DNA of 64,000 nucleotides from Favolaschia claudopus. Lineage: Eukaryota > Basidiomycota > Agaricomycetes > Agaricales > Mycenaceae. The stretch spans positions 2,046,001 through 2,110,000 of the forward strand of contig JAWWNJ010000015.1 of assembly GCA_037176885.1 (NCBI GenBank), written 5' to 3'. The notes beneath the pieces are model-generated. The model was not told the DNA's origin, made no database searches, and saw only the letters and a list, made by a program, of their open reading frames with translations. A program made the translations under genes and the position numbers. Within the stretch, counting starts at the first letter, position 1, and each line of letters opens with the position of its first letter. Shown in pieces: positions 1-13,000 of this stretch.

Positions 1-3000
1 TGCCTCCAACAAGGCAGCCAGCGATGGGAACGTTGGCGACCACTGGTCTCGGACAATGATGTGTAGGTACGCTGAAACATGGGCTCGAATCTGTTATCAT
101 AAGTGCCAGGTTCATGCACTTTTGACGAAAGGTACGTACTTCATTGTAGCCGTTATTAGCATTGTCGAAAAGCAAAGCGACGGTTTTGTCTGCTCTAGGA
201 CGGAACCGGACTCCGAGACCATCCGCTAGCAGACCAAAAGTGTACAAAGACTTGCTCACTGGAAACAGTAATGAGAGATGATCGCCGAGAAATGGATTAC
301 ACTTACTTGCAAATGCAGAGTCCCCGGTGAAATCCAGGGGAAGCGCCAGGATCCAGTCGACGAGCGGCTGGCTACGCCGCGGATCGCGATCTGAAATTTG
401 GGCCTGGAGAGGGAATGTTCAGCTACGACCGGATAGTGAATCATGACATACAGCAATAGCGCTTTGCCAGAACGGGAAAGTATCCGGCTTAATCTGAGGA
501 AACACGCTGTTCAAGTGTTCTATACTCCATGTCCAGAGTTTCTCCGACACAGGGCTCGGCCAATGCTTAGAACCTGCTCTCTTTGTTTAGAAGTGCGCTG
601 CGAGGTGTTCCACAATGAAAGTTACCTCGCCAAAGCCCGGCCAGAAATTCGGCTGCAGATGATTGTATTCTGAGAAGACAGGCACATACACAGAAGCAGA
701 GTAAGACACACCTCCTGCACGTTGTTTGAATTTGTCGGGATCTGATAATAGAGGATCGATGACCTTCAAGATCTCATCGAGGACTTGATGCTCGAACATC
801 TTGGCTATCGGGATGGTCAGCCATGACTAAAACAGGATTTACACCCAACACAAACCAAGGGTCTTGATATATGCGACATTGTCTCCACGTAATTCAGCAT
901 TTCCTCCGCTCTTACCAGACTCCTGGCCCCAGAGGGTGGCGAGTTTCTGGAAGTAATTGTCTTTCAACAACGAATCGGACAGTGCTCGCAGACTGGACTG
1001 CGACGCAGGCTCCCACGACATGACAAAATCACTGCCGGCGGGGGAGTAGCCCTTGATGCTTGAAGCCCACAGAAGAAACCCTGTGTTTATTTTATCGATA
1101 TACACACCACTACTCCGGAGATCAAAATCGGCAAGGTTTTGAATTTGGAAACATGCAACTCACTGCTCTGTGGCGTCCACACTGTTCTCCAAACTTTGGG
1201 TGAAAGCAGAGGGATCCGTTATGGGGATTCGCTTCTCTAGAGGGTGACTCCATTCGTCCAACCACAGCTCTTCTGCCGACTTGGAATGCGTTCTCATTTT
1301 AATGTGAGAGGTCAGTCTTACGATCGCCCTAATCATAACAAGGTTTGTCGACGAATCAAGATATTTCGGAAAGCACGTACAGTTGTGCGGAACTTCGGAT
1401 GCTAGGTTGCGGGCTGGTGGAGTGCTCGAGGAAGAACTGCGCCACACCTGGAGGGGGAGCAATCTCGCGGCGAAGGAGGGCAGATAGAAAACGTATTGCG
1501 ATTTGAACATATCTCCACTTCATGTTGAGAATCAGAGATCAAACAAGTTCGCAGTAACGAGAAACCACACGTACATGCGTCTTTGGCCGCACTGCAACTT
1601 CCAAAATCGAAAGCAGCTAAAAGAGTGTATGTATGAAGTGCCGAACTGAACGAAACTCGTGTCCCGTACCATATTGGTATACCCCTCGTTTCGACGGGAT
1701 ATACGAACACCAGACTTGGCTACAGCCTCATCTAGGAGTTTGTGATTGACGACTGAAGGTGAGAACTCTGTTTCCAGAGACGCAATGACATCCAAAAGCC
1801 GTCCGATTTCCAGGGTGTAAGCTTCCGTGTGTGCCGATTCTTCGCGAAGATACGTGGCAACATCGTTAGAAACAGTACTGGCTAATTTTTGGACAGATGG
1901 CTGCAATGACTATCATTAGATTGTTCACAAGAAAACCAACCATGCTAGCCTTTTCTTCGTGCTGGCATTCCAGTAGCGACAAATAGAGGTGCTCTTGATA
2001 TACCAGATCTGGAGAACAAATTCACAATCGCCCGGAATATATACTATCAACGTACCACCAAGGGCATATCCGGCTAAAAAAGATTATCAGACGGGGAAGA
2101 GACAGCAGTTTTGAAACAGCATACTGATTCCTTTATTGCCTAGAACATACAACGCGCCTTTCATGCGATCGGGATCGTTACCCTTCGACAGAGCAGCAAA
2201 CAGAGTGGGTAGGACGAATCGAGTGGATCGCAAATAATACTGTTCAAATTGAGGTTGGTGGACAGATGACGTGGACGACAGACTTACACCGGACACGTTG
2301 TGGAAGACCGCTTGAGCTTGCCTTGGAAGACCATATATGAGTGAAAATATTCAGTTTGAAGCTGAACGCAGAAAACGCACTTCCGAATCCGCGTGTACGG
2401 AGAGAGCGATAATTCAATCAATTCCTTGAGGAGGCTGTCGTCAAGGGCGGACCGCTGACGATAGAGACCGTGCATGTACAGACGGTTGCAATGGAATACT
2501 TGGGCGCGTTTGAGAAACACCAGTCTTGAATTCTCCTTCTGCCCAGGCCATACACGATTCACACTGAAAACAAGATAGTTAAGAACAAAATACGAAAGAA
2601 ATTCAGTGACGATGTCATACTCGCGGGCCTGAGTATAATTCTTATGAAGCGATTCAATGGCTGTCCGCGTCATGGCATAACTCAGAAGAAACACGTCTAT
2701 AGAGCGCACCACACCCATCACCGCATCAATATGGTCTTCCCCACCGGTATTCTGGCGTAACGCAAACGCAGCACGATTTACAACGTCGCCAAAGCGCAGC
2801 CGATGCGCGACCACCTTCTGGTATCGCGGATCTTCCGGGTCCGTCAGGGTAAAGCCTGCGCGGACATCCAGATGCGAGACTACAAGTTCTGCAATCTCGA
2901 CGTCTTGCCGAACCAACGGTTCGGGGACCACCTTAGCCTGTTCTTGGTAGATCGTAGGCAGGCCAGACCATATAGATCGACAGGCGTGCAGGTAGCGGCA

Positions 3001-6000
3001 GAAGTCGTTACGATCCACGCCGTCCCACTTGGTGGTTGTCTCGAGAAGCTGTTCTACTCGGTCAAGAGCAGGCTTGCCGATGCGATCCAAGATGTCCATG
3101 ACGAAGTCAATTTCTTCGGGGGATGGAACTAACATGAAAACATCAGTGAAGGATATAATCTTTCGCAGGGATAAGACGCACTGTGCCACTCAACGACAAC
3201 ATCTTTCGCCTGATAAAAGCGACCCCATTGGGCGTTGTGGTCCTTCTCAAAGGCTGCAAAGAAGTGGATAAGATGGCCCCGCTGGCAGCTATAGAGAACG
3301 AACCTGGGTCTTGCCATTCCGCTGTATTCACGAACCTGCTGTTGATGGGGTACGTTCCCGCAAGATTGTGCAGTAAACGAGAAAGTAGACGCTAGGCGAG
3401 ATAAGATAAGATAAGGAAGACAGGTAAACAAACTCCAACAAACCCCTGTCCCACTGTAGCCGCGTTCGCCCTTGGTCTTCTCAACAAGGAGCGACAGAAG
3501 CTCGAGTACTCGCTCCTTGTGTTTGAGGACCGCGGCTCCGCCGTAGCCCAGGCATCCACGCAATATTGCCATATCTACACGAATACGCATCAATTATTTT
3601 TCGTTTGCGTTGCGACCGTCGACCAGTAGTACTCACTCCAATGTAACGTCGTATCTGAGGGTACGGCAGCGTTTTGAGACGTGGTTCGCACACTTGATGC
3701 CCCGTGCTTCAGCTCCTCTTCCACCTGCGCGATGCAGTGCGGCAAGAACTTCGCGAGCGTTTCCTCCGGTCGTACTCGCGCCAAACACCCCACAAGTTGG
3801 CCGAACGCGCGAACCGCGTTGGACTTCGCGTTTGTCGTGCCGTAATCGTACACAAGTCGGAGTACAAGGTCAAAGAGGTGGTCAGAAAGATGCAAGCATA
3901 CGATGTCAACCATGGCCTTGATGGCGGTCAGCGTGTTCTCTTCGGTCTTGCCCCCGGTCTTGTTGTTGCGTCCGCCCTCTTCCGGAAGGTTTTCGTATAG
4001 CGCGAGCACCCGCCGAAATAGAGACGTAACCCAGTCTGTTACTGGTGAGATAGAATTTGTGCCAAGGAGCAGAAGGTCTACCTGCGAAACCCGCCGTACT
4101 ATCGCGTACCAGCGTGCGCTCTTCTTCTCGACTGAGGACAGGAGTATCCCCTAGTTCCGTACCAGTTGGGAATGGTGCGACATCATCCCCATCCGTGGCG
4201 ACTACATCCATCATTTCCTCGTCGTAGGCAGGTAGGGCCGACGTATGTGTCGATAAGTCTCCAATGCGGATATGTTGAACTGCCGCAACGATAAATCCAT
4301 TCGCGCATGTAGTTTTCACTGGATCGTTGAGATCTATACCAGGTATAGACAACTCCAACAGAGGAACAAGGTGTTTCTGCCCTTCAAACCACAATTTCTC
4401 TGACACGAGAGTACGCGCGATCGCATTCAACATTGTCAGCACGGCAGTCGTACGATGGGTCTCGTTGACGACTTCAAGCCCGCTATATGCGCGATCTAGC
4501 AGCTCAGGCATGATGAGACCGGGCTCGAGCATTGCCAGCGACCGCAGTGTGGATTGAGCACAACCCATCGAGACCGGGTCTTTGGAGAACATAGCCAAGA
4601 GTGAGGGTGTACGCAGGATCGCGACGAACGCTCTCCGTATCGCGGGTGTCAGCCGTTGCGCCTAAATTTTTAATTAATCTCGGGGAAAAGCTAGACCAGA
4701 TAGACATACAACTGGGGTGCGACATTGCGCTTGTTCCTCCTCACGTATCCGCTGACAGAAGGATGAAGCAAGATATTGCAAGAAAGAGGTCAGCTGTAAG
4801 GCATTCAGAATTCGGGGATGAGCATACTGAGGTTAAATTACCGCGATTGTGTAAGCGCCCGAATTGAAAGGATGGAAGAAAGACTCAGTGCTGGTGATAA
4901 GACGATCGAGTGTATCGAGCGCTTTGGATCCCGCAACGAAACCAGTCGGCTGCGCGAGCTGGTGTTCTGCACTGCGGGGTGTAGCAGTGGAGCTCGTGCG
5001 CGCAGGTCCATCAACTGCCATCGAATAAACCAACATTTTCGCAAGCGCCTCTGAACAAGAATGAGAAACGGAATAGAGGTAGCTTAGAAACGAAAATTAG
5101 CGGACGTTGGCGACTAATAGTCTTCTTGATTCTCAGAGCCCATTTTTGGTGCTGGTCGGCGTGGGAAGCAGTTGTTGACGCATTCTACAAGACGTTAACA
5201 ACAGAGTGCAAAAACAAATATGGGTTTACCCTATTCGTCCCAACAGGAACTTCTGCAATTTAAGTGAGAAAAATCCTGGTCAAGTGAAGAAAAAAACTAC
5301 GAACCCATCGACGTCAATCCCTTGCCAACTAAAAAATTCCAATCGGCTTCGGACCAGATCCCGATGTCCTTCCACTTGGCACCACCTTCTTCGCCTGCTG
5401 GACCGGCTGAACAGGAGACATGCTCTTCTGATAACTCGCCGGCAAGCTCTAGAAGGCGTTCGTCAACGACAGTGGAATTAATTGCCCTCGAGAAGGCGAG
5501 TAGGGTGGGAAGGTAGAGATGGATGTGAGTGGGTGGAAAGAATGAGGTAAAAACCGGGAACATTCCAACTATTGTCTATTGCATGCAGAAATTGAGTACG
5601 CCAATAAACTGGAAATAAAATACTGAAACAGACATGTCTGGTGACGAGAGGCATGAAGGCGGCAAGCATTTCAGGTATTTCGCTGGCAGAAAAATACGGT
5701 TTGGCGCGCTCCGCTGTAAAAAGCAATAGATTGATCATATTGCGACCACTGTCAAGATTTGAGAGGCAGAAAAGGGAAAGCTCGAAGGGAGAATTACCCC
5801 AAATCGCTCCGTTTCCGACCGGATGGCCAGAGTTCCTTCTTTACGATGCGCCAAAGAGGCTGCCATGGAAGCTGCAGGTCGGCTGGTTGGAGCTTACGCC
5901 TAGTGCTAGATTTGTTGGCTAGGATGCGGTTGAACATATGGATCCAGTTTCGGCAGGTTCGTGCTTCGATGCCAGGTAGTAGAATGAGCTCGTAGTACAA

Positions 6001-6343
6001 TCGGACGAGTTTTGCACGAATAGGTTTAGGGATAGGATAACGCATTAACAGCCAGCTACGGTGTCCGTTGAGGATTCGAGTGCATTTACAACGAGCACAC
6101 GACAAACCATTCAAGAACGCCATCCCAAGTCGAGAGAACTGTCCAGTTCTTTACGTTGATACAGACATGCATTTTGGATATGATCTGTTCAAGCTTCGCA
6201 AGCATCTCCTGCTGGGACTCGCAGGGGTACGGTGCTGCATCGAGGTAGCTCTGAAAGGCGGTATAATCGTTGTCCAATTCAGAGGGGTCATCGACATCCA
6301 TATTGGGAGTGTCTGCGAGGGAAGTGGTAGAAAGAGAAGCCAT
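1..6343 (-). CDS. BLM10: Proteasome activator Blm10/PA200, copy A (3' part outside window)
   Basis: Large HEAT-repeat protein that caps the 20S proteasome; in yeast and animals this family opens the core channel and acts in nuclear protein turnover and DNA repair. Seen here: ATG at 6343 (MASLSTTSLADTP), then many exons leftward. Recognisable stretches are LMRYPIPKPIRAKLVRLYY near 6020, LYLPTLLAFSRAINST near 5500, ALDTLDRLITSTESFFHP near 4900, DLVLRLVYDYGTTNAKSNAV near 3840, SSVRTTSQNAAVPSDTTLHW near 3650 and DFCRYLHACRSIWSGLPT near 3000. The exons read through with phase-matched GT-AG introns of about 50 nt and I saw no disabling break. Family members are about 1,800-2,150 residues, so the C-terminal quarter, including the C-terminal HEAT domain, must lie left of base 1. 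The same blocks recur in copy B at 55887-64000, in the same order, so the two are paralogues. Exact exon borders are not all fixed. Confidence 0.88.
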
Positions 6344-7286
6344 ATTTGGTACCCCTCACAGCCAGCCTCCTACTTGAGCGATTGAAAGCACTTACGCGTC
6401 CGAGTTGTGCGCGACGCGTCAGCAACAAAATGGGAAATAATCCGCGAATGGCTAGCACAGCTTTCGGCGCCGACACTTGATCCGTTACTTCCTTGTCTTC
6501 ACCTATGTCGGTCATGGCAGACTCTCGTACTGGCAGCCTACGAAGGACGTGAATTGTACAGCGAACGCACAGTTATTCCGTCCTTATATTGCCACCACCT
6601 TCCCGCGTCCCCGGCGGCCAGGCGGACCTTTTGCAAAAACACACACGACCTTACTCCCGGCCTGATTTTCCCCAAAAAACTCCGCCGCAAAGGACTCCAA
6701 TAGGGAACATACAGAAGCAATAACGCAGGTGTTCTTCTCGTCACAGTTTAGTGTGTCGATACTATGATCTGCGTATCCGAATTTCTCATTCCTGTCGGGG
6801 CATCTGGCGCGATTGAAAGTCTTAGTCTCTGTCGCCATCTCATGCATGGCATTGTACTTGTGTGGTATCGTTCTGACTTTGTGTGCTCGTGGCTAGAGCG
6901 TCATTCTCCGATACCCTTCCTCGACGCCAGCATCGGACTCGATCAGTAGCTCATAGACGATGACTTGTGACCGATCTAAACCTGCGCTTGGATCTGGCCT
7001 TAGGCACGGTCGTTGGAACGCGCAGCAGCTCCTGGCTCCGGTTTCACTTGTATATTGGTCTACGCTCCATGTCTTTCTTCCAGACTCAGCAGAAGGGGAT
7101 TTGAACTTCCTTGAAGCTGTGAGCGCAACGCTAGGATGTCACTCCCGAGATATGTTGTTGGCTTTGGCACGTCGAAGGTGCAGCATGGGGGTCTCAGACA
7201 GTGAAAATTGCTTCTGCCGTCTGAAGATATCATCAGATTCAAACAACAAGTCTAACCAAGCCCGAAGGATCTTCGCCCACTGGGAC
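6344..7286. other. Intergenic: Blm10-A 5' region and kinase 3' region
   Basis: No convincing gene. It holds the promoter and leader of Blm10-A and the 3' flank of the kinase gene. On the minus strand a strong donor (GTAAGT, first base at 6395) and an acceptor ending at 6313 could define an 83-nt leader intron. Splicing it would remove the ATG at 6343 and leave a start at the next in-frame Met (MDVDDPSEL). Short open frames on both strands between 6538 and 7343 have no recognisable content. Confidence 0.5.
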
Positions 7287-8675
7287 CTAAGCCTCCCTGG
7301 CAACTGTATGCACCTCTTCACGCAACCAATCAAATGCCAATAAGTCTTTTGCGGACGGACGGGCGTCCGGAAGAATTTGAAGCATCGCAGTCAAGATAGC
7401 GTGCAGTTCTGGCGTATAAAGGTTGTAAACATGGAGAATATTGTCCACGGTCTCAGCTTCCGCTGAAATTCGAAGGCCTGAAATGTACAGAATGTTACTC
7501 AGTGCTCATTACTCCACATAGAATCGAACTTAGCTCTGTCATCGAAATACTTCTCAAAATGTTGTCCACGTCGGAAGAAGTCCATCACGTTTAGAGGTAG
7601 AGGTTTTGTGTAAGCTGTCCCGAAGATACGTGCGAGATGGTATTGCTCTGCGCTCCAGGTCGCACCTGCTTTCGGCTTGAACAAGTGCTGACCTATGAGA
7701 AGTTCGAAGACCTAGGAGGGAAATTGATATGTAGGAAAAACGAAACAGACCGTAGATCACTTACAATGCAGCCAAGATTCCATATGTCTGCTTTAACATC
7801 CCAAACACAGCCTGTTATTACCTCTGGGGCACGCAGTGCTTCTGGTTGGATCAAGCGGGAATGAGGACCACTTGGCGGAATGGCTTGAACAAGGGACACG
7901 TCAGGACACTCAATGTACTGATACTATGTACTTTCCAAGAGGCTCACCAGTTCCCAAGTCAGCGAGTACAAAGTTTGACTTGTGTATTATATCGAGGTTG
8001 ATTTCCTCAGTTTCCGACAAGGGAGCTGTGCTTAACATAATGTTATCAGGCTTAATGTCTACACGCGGCAGGGTGAAAAACAGTCTAGGGTGACAAGATC
8101 GTGCTCGAATCGAGCTTACCTGTATGAACAGTCTGACACTGGTCATGCAACACATGTAAAGCTTCAAGAAGCTGACGAGTGACGCGTTTCACCAGCGGCG
8201 GCGGAAGACGTTTCGATTCAAATCTGGAACAAACTTGCAAAAGAGAGGGTCCCAACGGTGCAGTGACCAAGCAAAGATGATCAGCGTGATTGTCGTGAAT
8301 GTTGAAATAATCTTCCAGTTGGAGCAGTCTTCTGTTGCTAGATCCTGACTGAGCCGAGGCAACGCTCTTCAGTACCTCCAATTCGAAAGCTTCGTTGCCT
8401 TGAAAAGCAGTCACTTCATCCGTCAGAATCTTGAGAGCCTTTGAACCACCATCCCTAAAAATGAGTGTTATGTTTTTCGTCCACATTCTTAACTACAAGA
8501 CTCGCGATTGGGCGAGCCAGACCGTTGAATGTTGACCTGATCCCAATTGTTTGACGATTCGATAGCGAGAGTTTAGAATCTGTCCGGGTCTAATCGCGAG
8601 ATGACTAGCTGTGCGTACAGAGATTGAGCCTCTGTAGTTTTTTACGCAATGTAGGATTCGAGAAATGAAGTTCAT
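7287..8675 (-). CDS. SRPK-like serine/threonine protein kinase
   Basis: Protein kinase of the SR-protein-kinase type, a group expanded in mushroom-forming fungi. In order: glycine loop and VAIK-type region (YRIVKQLGSGQHSTVWLAQS, then ALKILT), an alpha-C region, and a catalytic loop split by an intron and restored by splicing to TVHTDIKPDNIML. TDIKPDN is the usual SRPK form of the loop. Next come a DFG equivalent reading ADLGTG (altered), the APE motif (ALRAPEVI) with the DIWNLGCI helix, FELLIGQHLFKP, and the last conserved arginine region (LPDARPSAKDLL). It stops at 7287 (REEVHTVAREA). I prefer the start at 8675 (MNFISRILH) because the frame upstream to 8762 is Pro/Arg-rich and unlike the family; the 8762 ATG cannot be excluded. 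The lysine, catalytic Asp and APE are present, so activity is likely. Substrates are unknown. Confidence 0.85.
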
Positions 8676-8878
8676 GGCAGGGCCAGAACCAAGGTGAGGG
8701 GGAGGAGGGAAATGGAAAACGCGCACGTGGCCGCGTGGTTGCGTTCTTCTTCGCCGCGGCATGCGCGTTCTGGACTTCCTTCAAGCCTCCAAGTTCCTGG
8801 CCACTAGTCTTTTGCACAGACTTTCACTCTTGCTCTCACTCGATAACTCGTTACCGCTCTAATACTCCGGGCAGCGCC

Positions 8879-9646
8879 ATGGCTTCTCTGGCCATGATCA
8901 GGTCTCGCAGAATAGCTCTTGCCGGGCTTGGACTGGGGTTGCTGTCCTGCGTCCACCTCGACGCAAACCCCTCCCAGTCGGACTATGTCGTCGACACGGA
9001 CACGGGAATTGAATTTCCACGACGCGTTCATGTCCCCGGCCAGTTCAAGTCGGGCCCGCTAGAGCTCGTCGGCCTAGGTGTACGCACAGTTTCTTTCTTA
9101 GGCATTCATGTCTACTCTATCGGATTCTACGCCGACCTCACCTCGCCTACGCTCAAACTCACAACATCAATGTCCTCAGACGAGAAAATCGAACACATAA
9201 TCCGTAATTCGGCCGTTCTACTACGCCTGATTCCAACCCGCTCTACTTCATATACACATCTTCGCGATGCTTTCATGAGAGCACTTAATGCACGTCTCCA
9301 AGAAGCCCAAAAAAGCGGCGCTCTGACGCAGGACGACGCGCTGGCCGTCGCAGGCCCCATGCGCGCCCTTAAGACCCTTTTCCCTAACACCCCCCTCGCA
9401 AAACATGCGTCGCTTGATCTCTACGTTCCGGCGCCTGTTCTCGGCCAACCCAGGCCTCTCATTGTGCGCGATCTTGGTTCAGTCGTAAACAACTTTGTGT
9501 CTACGGAGCTGGTCCTGCATTATTTCACCGGCAATAGTCCTAGTCCAAAGGTTCGTCGAGTAACCTAATGACATGACATGGCCTTTTATTGATGCGATGC
9601 TTTGCAGTTGAAAAAGTCTACCGTCGAACGGTTGGAGAGCGTTTGA
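8879..9646 (+). CDS. AIM18/AIM46-like mitochondrial chalcone-isomerase-fold protein
   Basis: About 237 residues. It matches the fungal AIM18/AIM46 family, which has a chalcone-isomerase fold but no known flavonoid activity and lies in mitochondria. Seen: a basic N-terminus and hydrophobic stretch (IALAGLGLGLLSCVHL), then GIEFPRRVHVP, LVGLGVRTVSFLGIHVYSIG (the family signature VRTVSFLxIxVYxxGFY), IRNSAVLLRLIPTRSTSYTH and LGSVVNNFVSTELVLHYFTG. One phase-0 intron at 9551-9607 joins PSPK to LKKSTVERLESV, the usual C-terminus, ending at 9646. The start at 8879 sits just before the targeting-like segment; an upstream in-frame ATG at 8735 overlaps the kinase gene on the other strand and adds unlikely sequence. 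Role in the cell: mitochondrial maintenance, mechanism unknown. Confidence 0.87.
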
Positions 9647-10080
9647 AGCGTCATATAACTGAATACCCTGCGGGATTCATATTCTCCCACTTGCGGACCT
9701 GCTACGATGTATACTCATCTTATCCGTTACTTGCATGTTTAGACGGGGGTGACGCAGCGAAATCCGAGATATAGACAATGTATTAGTAGCAGTGTGAAAT
9801 GAATGTGCAGGCAAACAACATGGTGAGTAGTCAAGTAAGTAATAGTTATAAAACACTACAGAGCGTCCATAATAGGACGCTCGGCTTCCTTTCCTTCTCC
9901 TTCAAATAATCCGGGTATCTCCAAACCTGAGGGGCATATACAGGGGAATTAGCGTGATGCATGTCTAATGTTAGTGCAGCGAGCGAGTGTGGTGAGCGAG
10001 GTATAGATCCGTGAAATAGGTATAGATCTTTTGAGGGCATCAGGGTATAAGAACAAGCAGATTTGATAGGACTAGGCCGC
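9647..10080. other. Convergent intergenic region
   Basis: Tail-to-tail spacer between the AIM18-like gene and the Msb1/Mug8 gene. I see AT-rich stretches fitting two 3' UTRs and no gene. Confidence 0.6.
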
Positions 10081-13000
10081 TCATTCAGCGGGCTTGTCTG
10101 TCTCTGAGACGTCGTTGCCGTTTGTATCTGGTCGGCCAAATCAGCAATCCAAATAGAAGCAAATGAGGAACGCTGTTACGAACCGTGGGCTGGGGCCTCT
10201 TCGTCGGCGATGCTCAAAGCGGCTTGGGGTCCAACCGTTTCACCACCTGGAAGCATCCCGTCCTTGTCATCGGCCGTTGCGTCGGGAGTGGAGTCAGGAC
10301 TTGGAGTGAGTTCGAGGTGCGATATGGCAGTCGTCCCGCGCACCAGCTCCGGCCGCGCATCCACAACAGGTACTGCGGGTATATCGACTAGCGCGTCGTT
10401 TGCCACTTCCGGTTCGCGTAATGGTTCGACATGGCCACCGCCGATGACCTCTGCTGTAGTGTCAAATTGAAGGCCGCCGTCTTTGACCTCGGGCTCCGGA
10501 GCAATTGGCACTAACTCGGCTGCCTCGACGGGTGTCGCAGCACGCGCGGAACCTTGATCGGCGACAACGACGGGTTCGTCATTGACGATCATGACTTCGG
10601 GCTCGGGCGTCTGGGTGAAGATCAGCCAACAGTATCTACACCGACGAACTAACGTACGGGAACGGCCGCTTCAGCTGCTTGACGAGCAAGCTCAGCCTCT
10701 TCCTCTGCAATTCGGTCAGCCTCAAGCCGAGCTTCCTCCTCCGCCTTTTGCTTAGCAAGTCGCTCCTCTTGCTCCAGGCGGACTCGTTCAGCTTCCTCAG
10801 CTGCGACGCGTTCCTGTTCGGCTTGCTCTGCAGCTAGACGCTCCGCCTCAACCCGTGCACGTTCCTCTTCTTCCGCTTTCTGTTTGGCAAGCGCCTCCTC
10901 TGCTGCGATTCGCTCAGCTTCCAGCCTTGCACGTTCAGCTTCCTCAGCTGCCAAACGTTCAGCTTCAAGCCGCGCGCGCTCCTCTTCCTCAGCCTTCTGC
11001 TTGGCAAGAGCAGCCTCTTCTGCAGCGATGCGCTCTGCCTCTAGTCGTGCACGCTCCTCCTCTTCGGCCTTCTGTTTGGCGAGCCGTTCCTCCTCCTCAA
11101 GACGAGCTCGCTCAGCTTCTTCGGCGGCAATGCGTTCTCTCTCAGCTTCTTCAGCAGCGAGGCGTTCCGCCTCGAGCTTAGCCTGTTCCTCCTCCTCGGC
11201 TTTCTGCTTAGCGAGAGCAGCCTCTTCAGCGGCGATACGTTCCGCTTCGAGTCGTGCGCGTTCCTCCTCTTCAGCCTTTTGCTTTGCGAGAAGGGCCTCC
11301 TCCGCAGCAATTCGCTCCTTCTCCTCCTGAATCCGCCGTTCTTCTGCTAAACGTTCTTCCTCCAAACGAACACGTTCAGCCTCCTCAGCCGCGAGTCGTT
11401 CACGCTCAGCTTCCTCAGCGGCGATGCGTTCCGCCTCGAGACGTGCAGCTTCTTCCGCCTCGGCCTTTTCTTTGGCGAGCCGTTCCTCTTCCTCGAGCCG
11501 TTCACGTTCTAAACGGGCCCGTTCAGCTTCTTCGGCGGCAATGCGTTCCCGCTCAGCCTCCTCAGCGGCAAGACGCTCTGCTTCAAGCCGTGCACGCTCC
11601 TCTTCTTCTGCCTTCTGCTTGGCAAGAGCGGCTTCCTCTGCGGCAATGCGTTCTGCCTCTAGGCGAGCGCGCTCCTCCGCCTCTGCCTTCTCCTTAGCAA
11701 GACGTTCCTCCTCCTCCAAACGGGCTCGTTCAGCTTCTTCAGCAGCAATTCGCTGCCGCTCGGCTTCTTCCGCGGCCAGACGCTCTGCCTCAACCCGTGC
11801 ACGTTCTGCCTCTTCTGCGGCAATGCGTTCAGCCTCGAGACGGGCATGCTCCTCTGCCTCAGCCTTCTGCTTAGCAAGAGCAGCAGCTTCCTCTGCAGCG
11901 ATGCGTTCCGCCTCTAGGCGAGCGCGCTCCTCCTCCTCAGCCTTTTCTTTGGCAAGTCGCTCGGCTTCCTCTGCTTCCTCGGCGGCCAAGCGTTCGGCCT
12001 CAAGTCGGACGCGTTCCTCCTCTTCGGCTTTCTGTTTAGCCAGAAGCGCGGCGGCGGCTTCCTCCGCAGCGACGCGGTCCTTCTCTGCCTGGATGCGTTG
12101 CTCCTCCGCTAGACGCTGTTCCTCAGCCAACCTTTCAGCCTCGAGACGGGCGCGTTCAGCTTCCTCAGCTGCAAGACGCTCCTCTTCAGCCTTTTGTTGG
12201 GCAAGAAGCGCCTGGGCGGCTTCCTCTGCAGCGATACGCTCTTTTTCGGCCTGAGCGCGCCGTTCCTCCGCCAGACGCTCTTCCTCCAACCGTGCACGTT
12301 CCTCCTCGGCCACACGTTCAGCCTCTACCCGCGCACGCTCCGCTTCTTCGGCCGCAGCACGCTCCTTTTCAGCTTGGAGGCGCTGTTCCTCCTCCAAGCG
12401 CTCTGCCTGCAACCGCGCATGCTCCTCTTCTTCAGCCTTTTGCTTCGTGATCACAGCCTCTTCAGCTGCGATACGCTGCTCCTCCGCAGCCGCCTCGTCG
12501 ACCTCGACGGCAGCTTCCGTTTCTACAGAGTTATGATTTCAGTGCAAGTTCAACTTCGCCAATGGGCAGCAAACTCACGAGGAACATCCTGAGGTTGGGC
12601 TTCTGGCTCAGTCGCAACAGCAGTTTCAACGGGGGTCACAACTTCCGGTACGGCCACCGGCTCAGTAGAAGCAATGGTCTCTTCCGCGGGAGGTACAGGC
12701 GTTGTAGATTCAGGAACTTGAGCTTCAGCGACATCCTTCACCAAAGACGGAGTCACGTCGGCGGCGGCAGGTGGCTGGGGCTCCTCCGCAACTGCGGGAG
12801 CAACCTGTGAATTGGCAGCGTCTTCGACGAGTGCCGCTGGGGTGGATTCAGCTTTCGGCGACTCCGGGAGAGCGGTAGCAAGGGCGGCGGCCATTCCAGC
12901 AGCAACAGTAGCAGTCGCGGCAACAGCGACGTCGGCGGACGTAACACCATTGGTGGTCGGTGCACTGGGCTCCTCCTCCTCTTGTAAGATCTCCCCCATT

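Noticed and set aside
6960..7343. 127-codon plus-strand frame
   Set aside because: It lies opposite the kinase 3' end and its flank, has no family motifs, and no promoter is seen.
8735..8878. Upstream extension of the AIM18-like gene from ATG 8735
   Set aside because: It overlaps the start of the kinase gene and adds non-family sequence; ATG 8879 directly precedes the targeting-like N-terminus.
9846..10139. 97-codon minus-strand frame starting [10 protein letters not shown]
   Set aside because: It overlaps the true last exon of the Msb1/Mug8 gene in another frame; the spliced ending fits better.
11424..12254. 276-codon plus-strand frame rich in Ser/Ala/Arg
   Set aside because: It is the complement of the Glu/Ala/Arg repeat in the Msb1/Mug8 gene; biased codons remove stops on the other strand.
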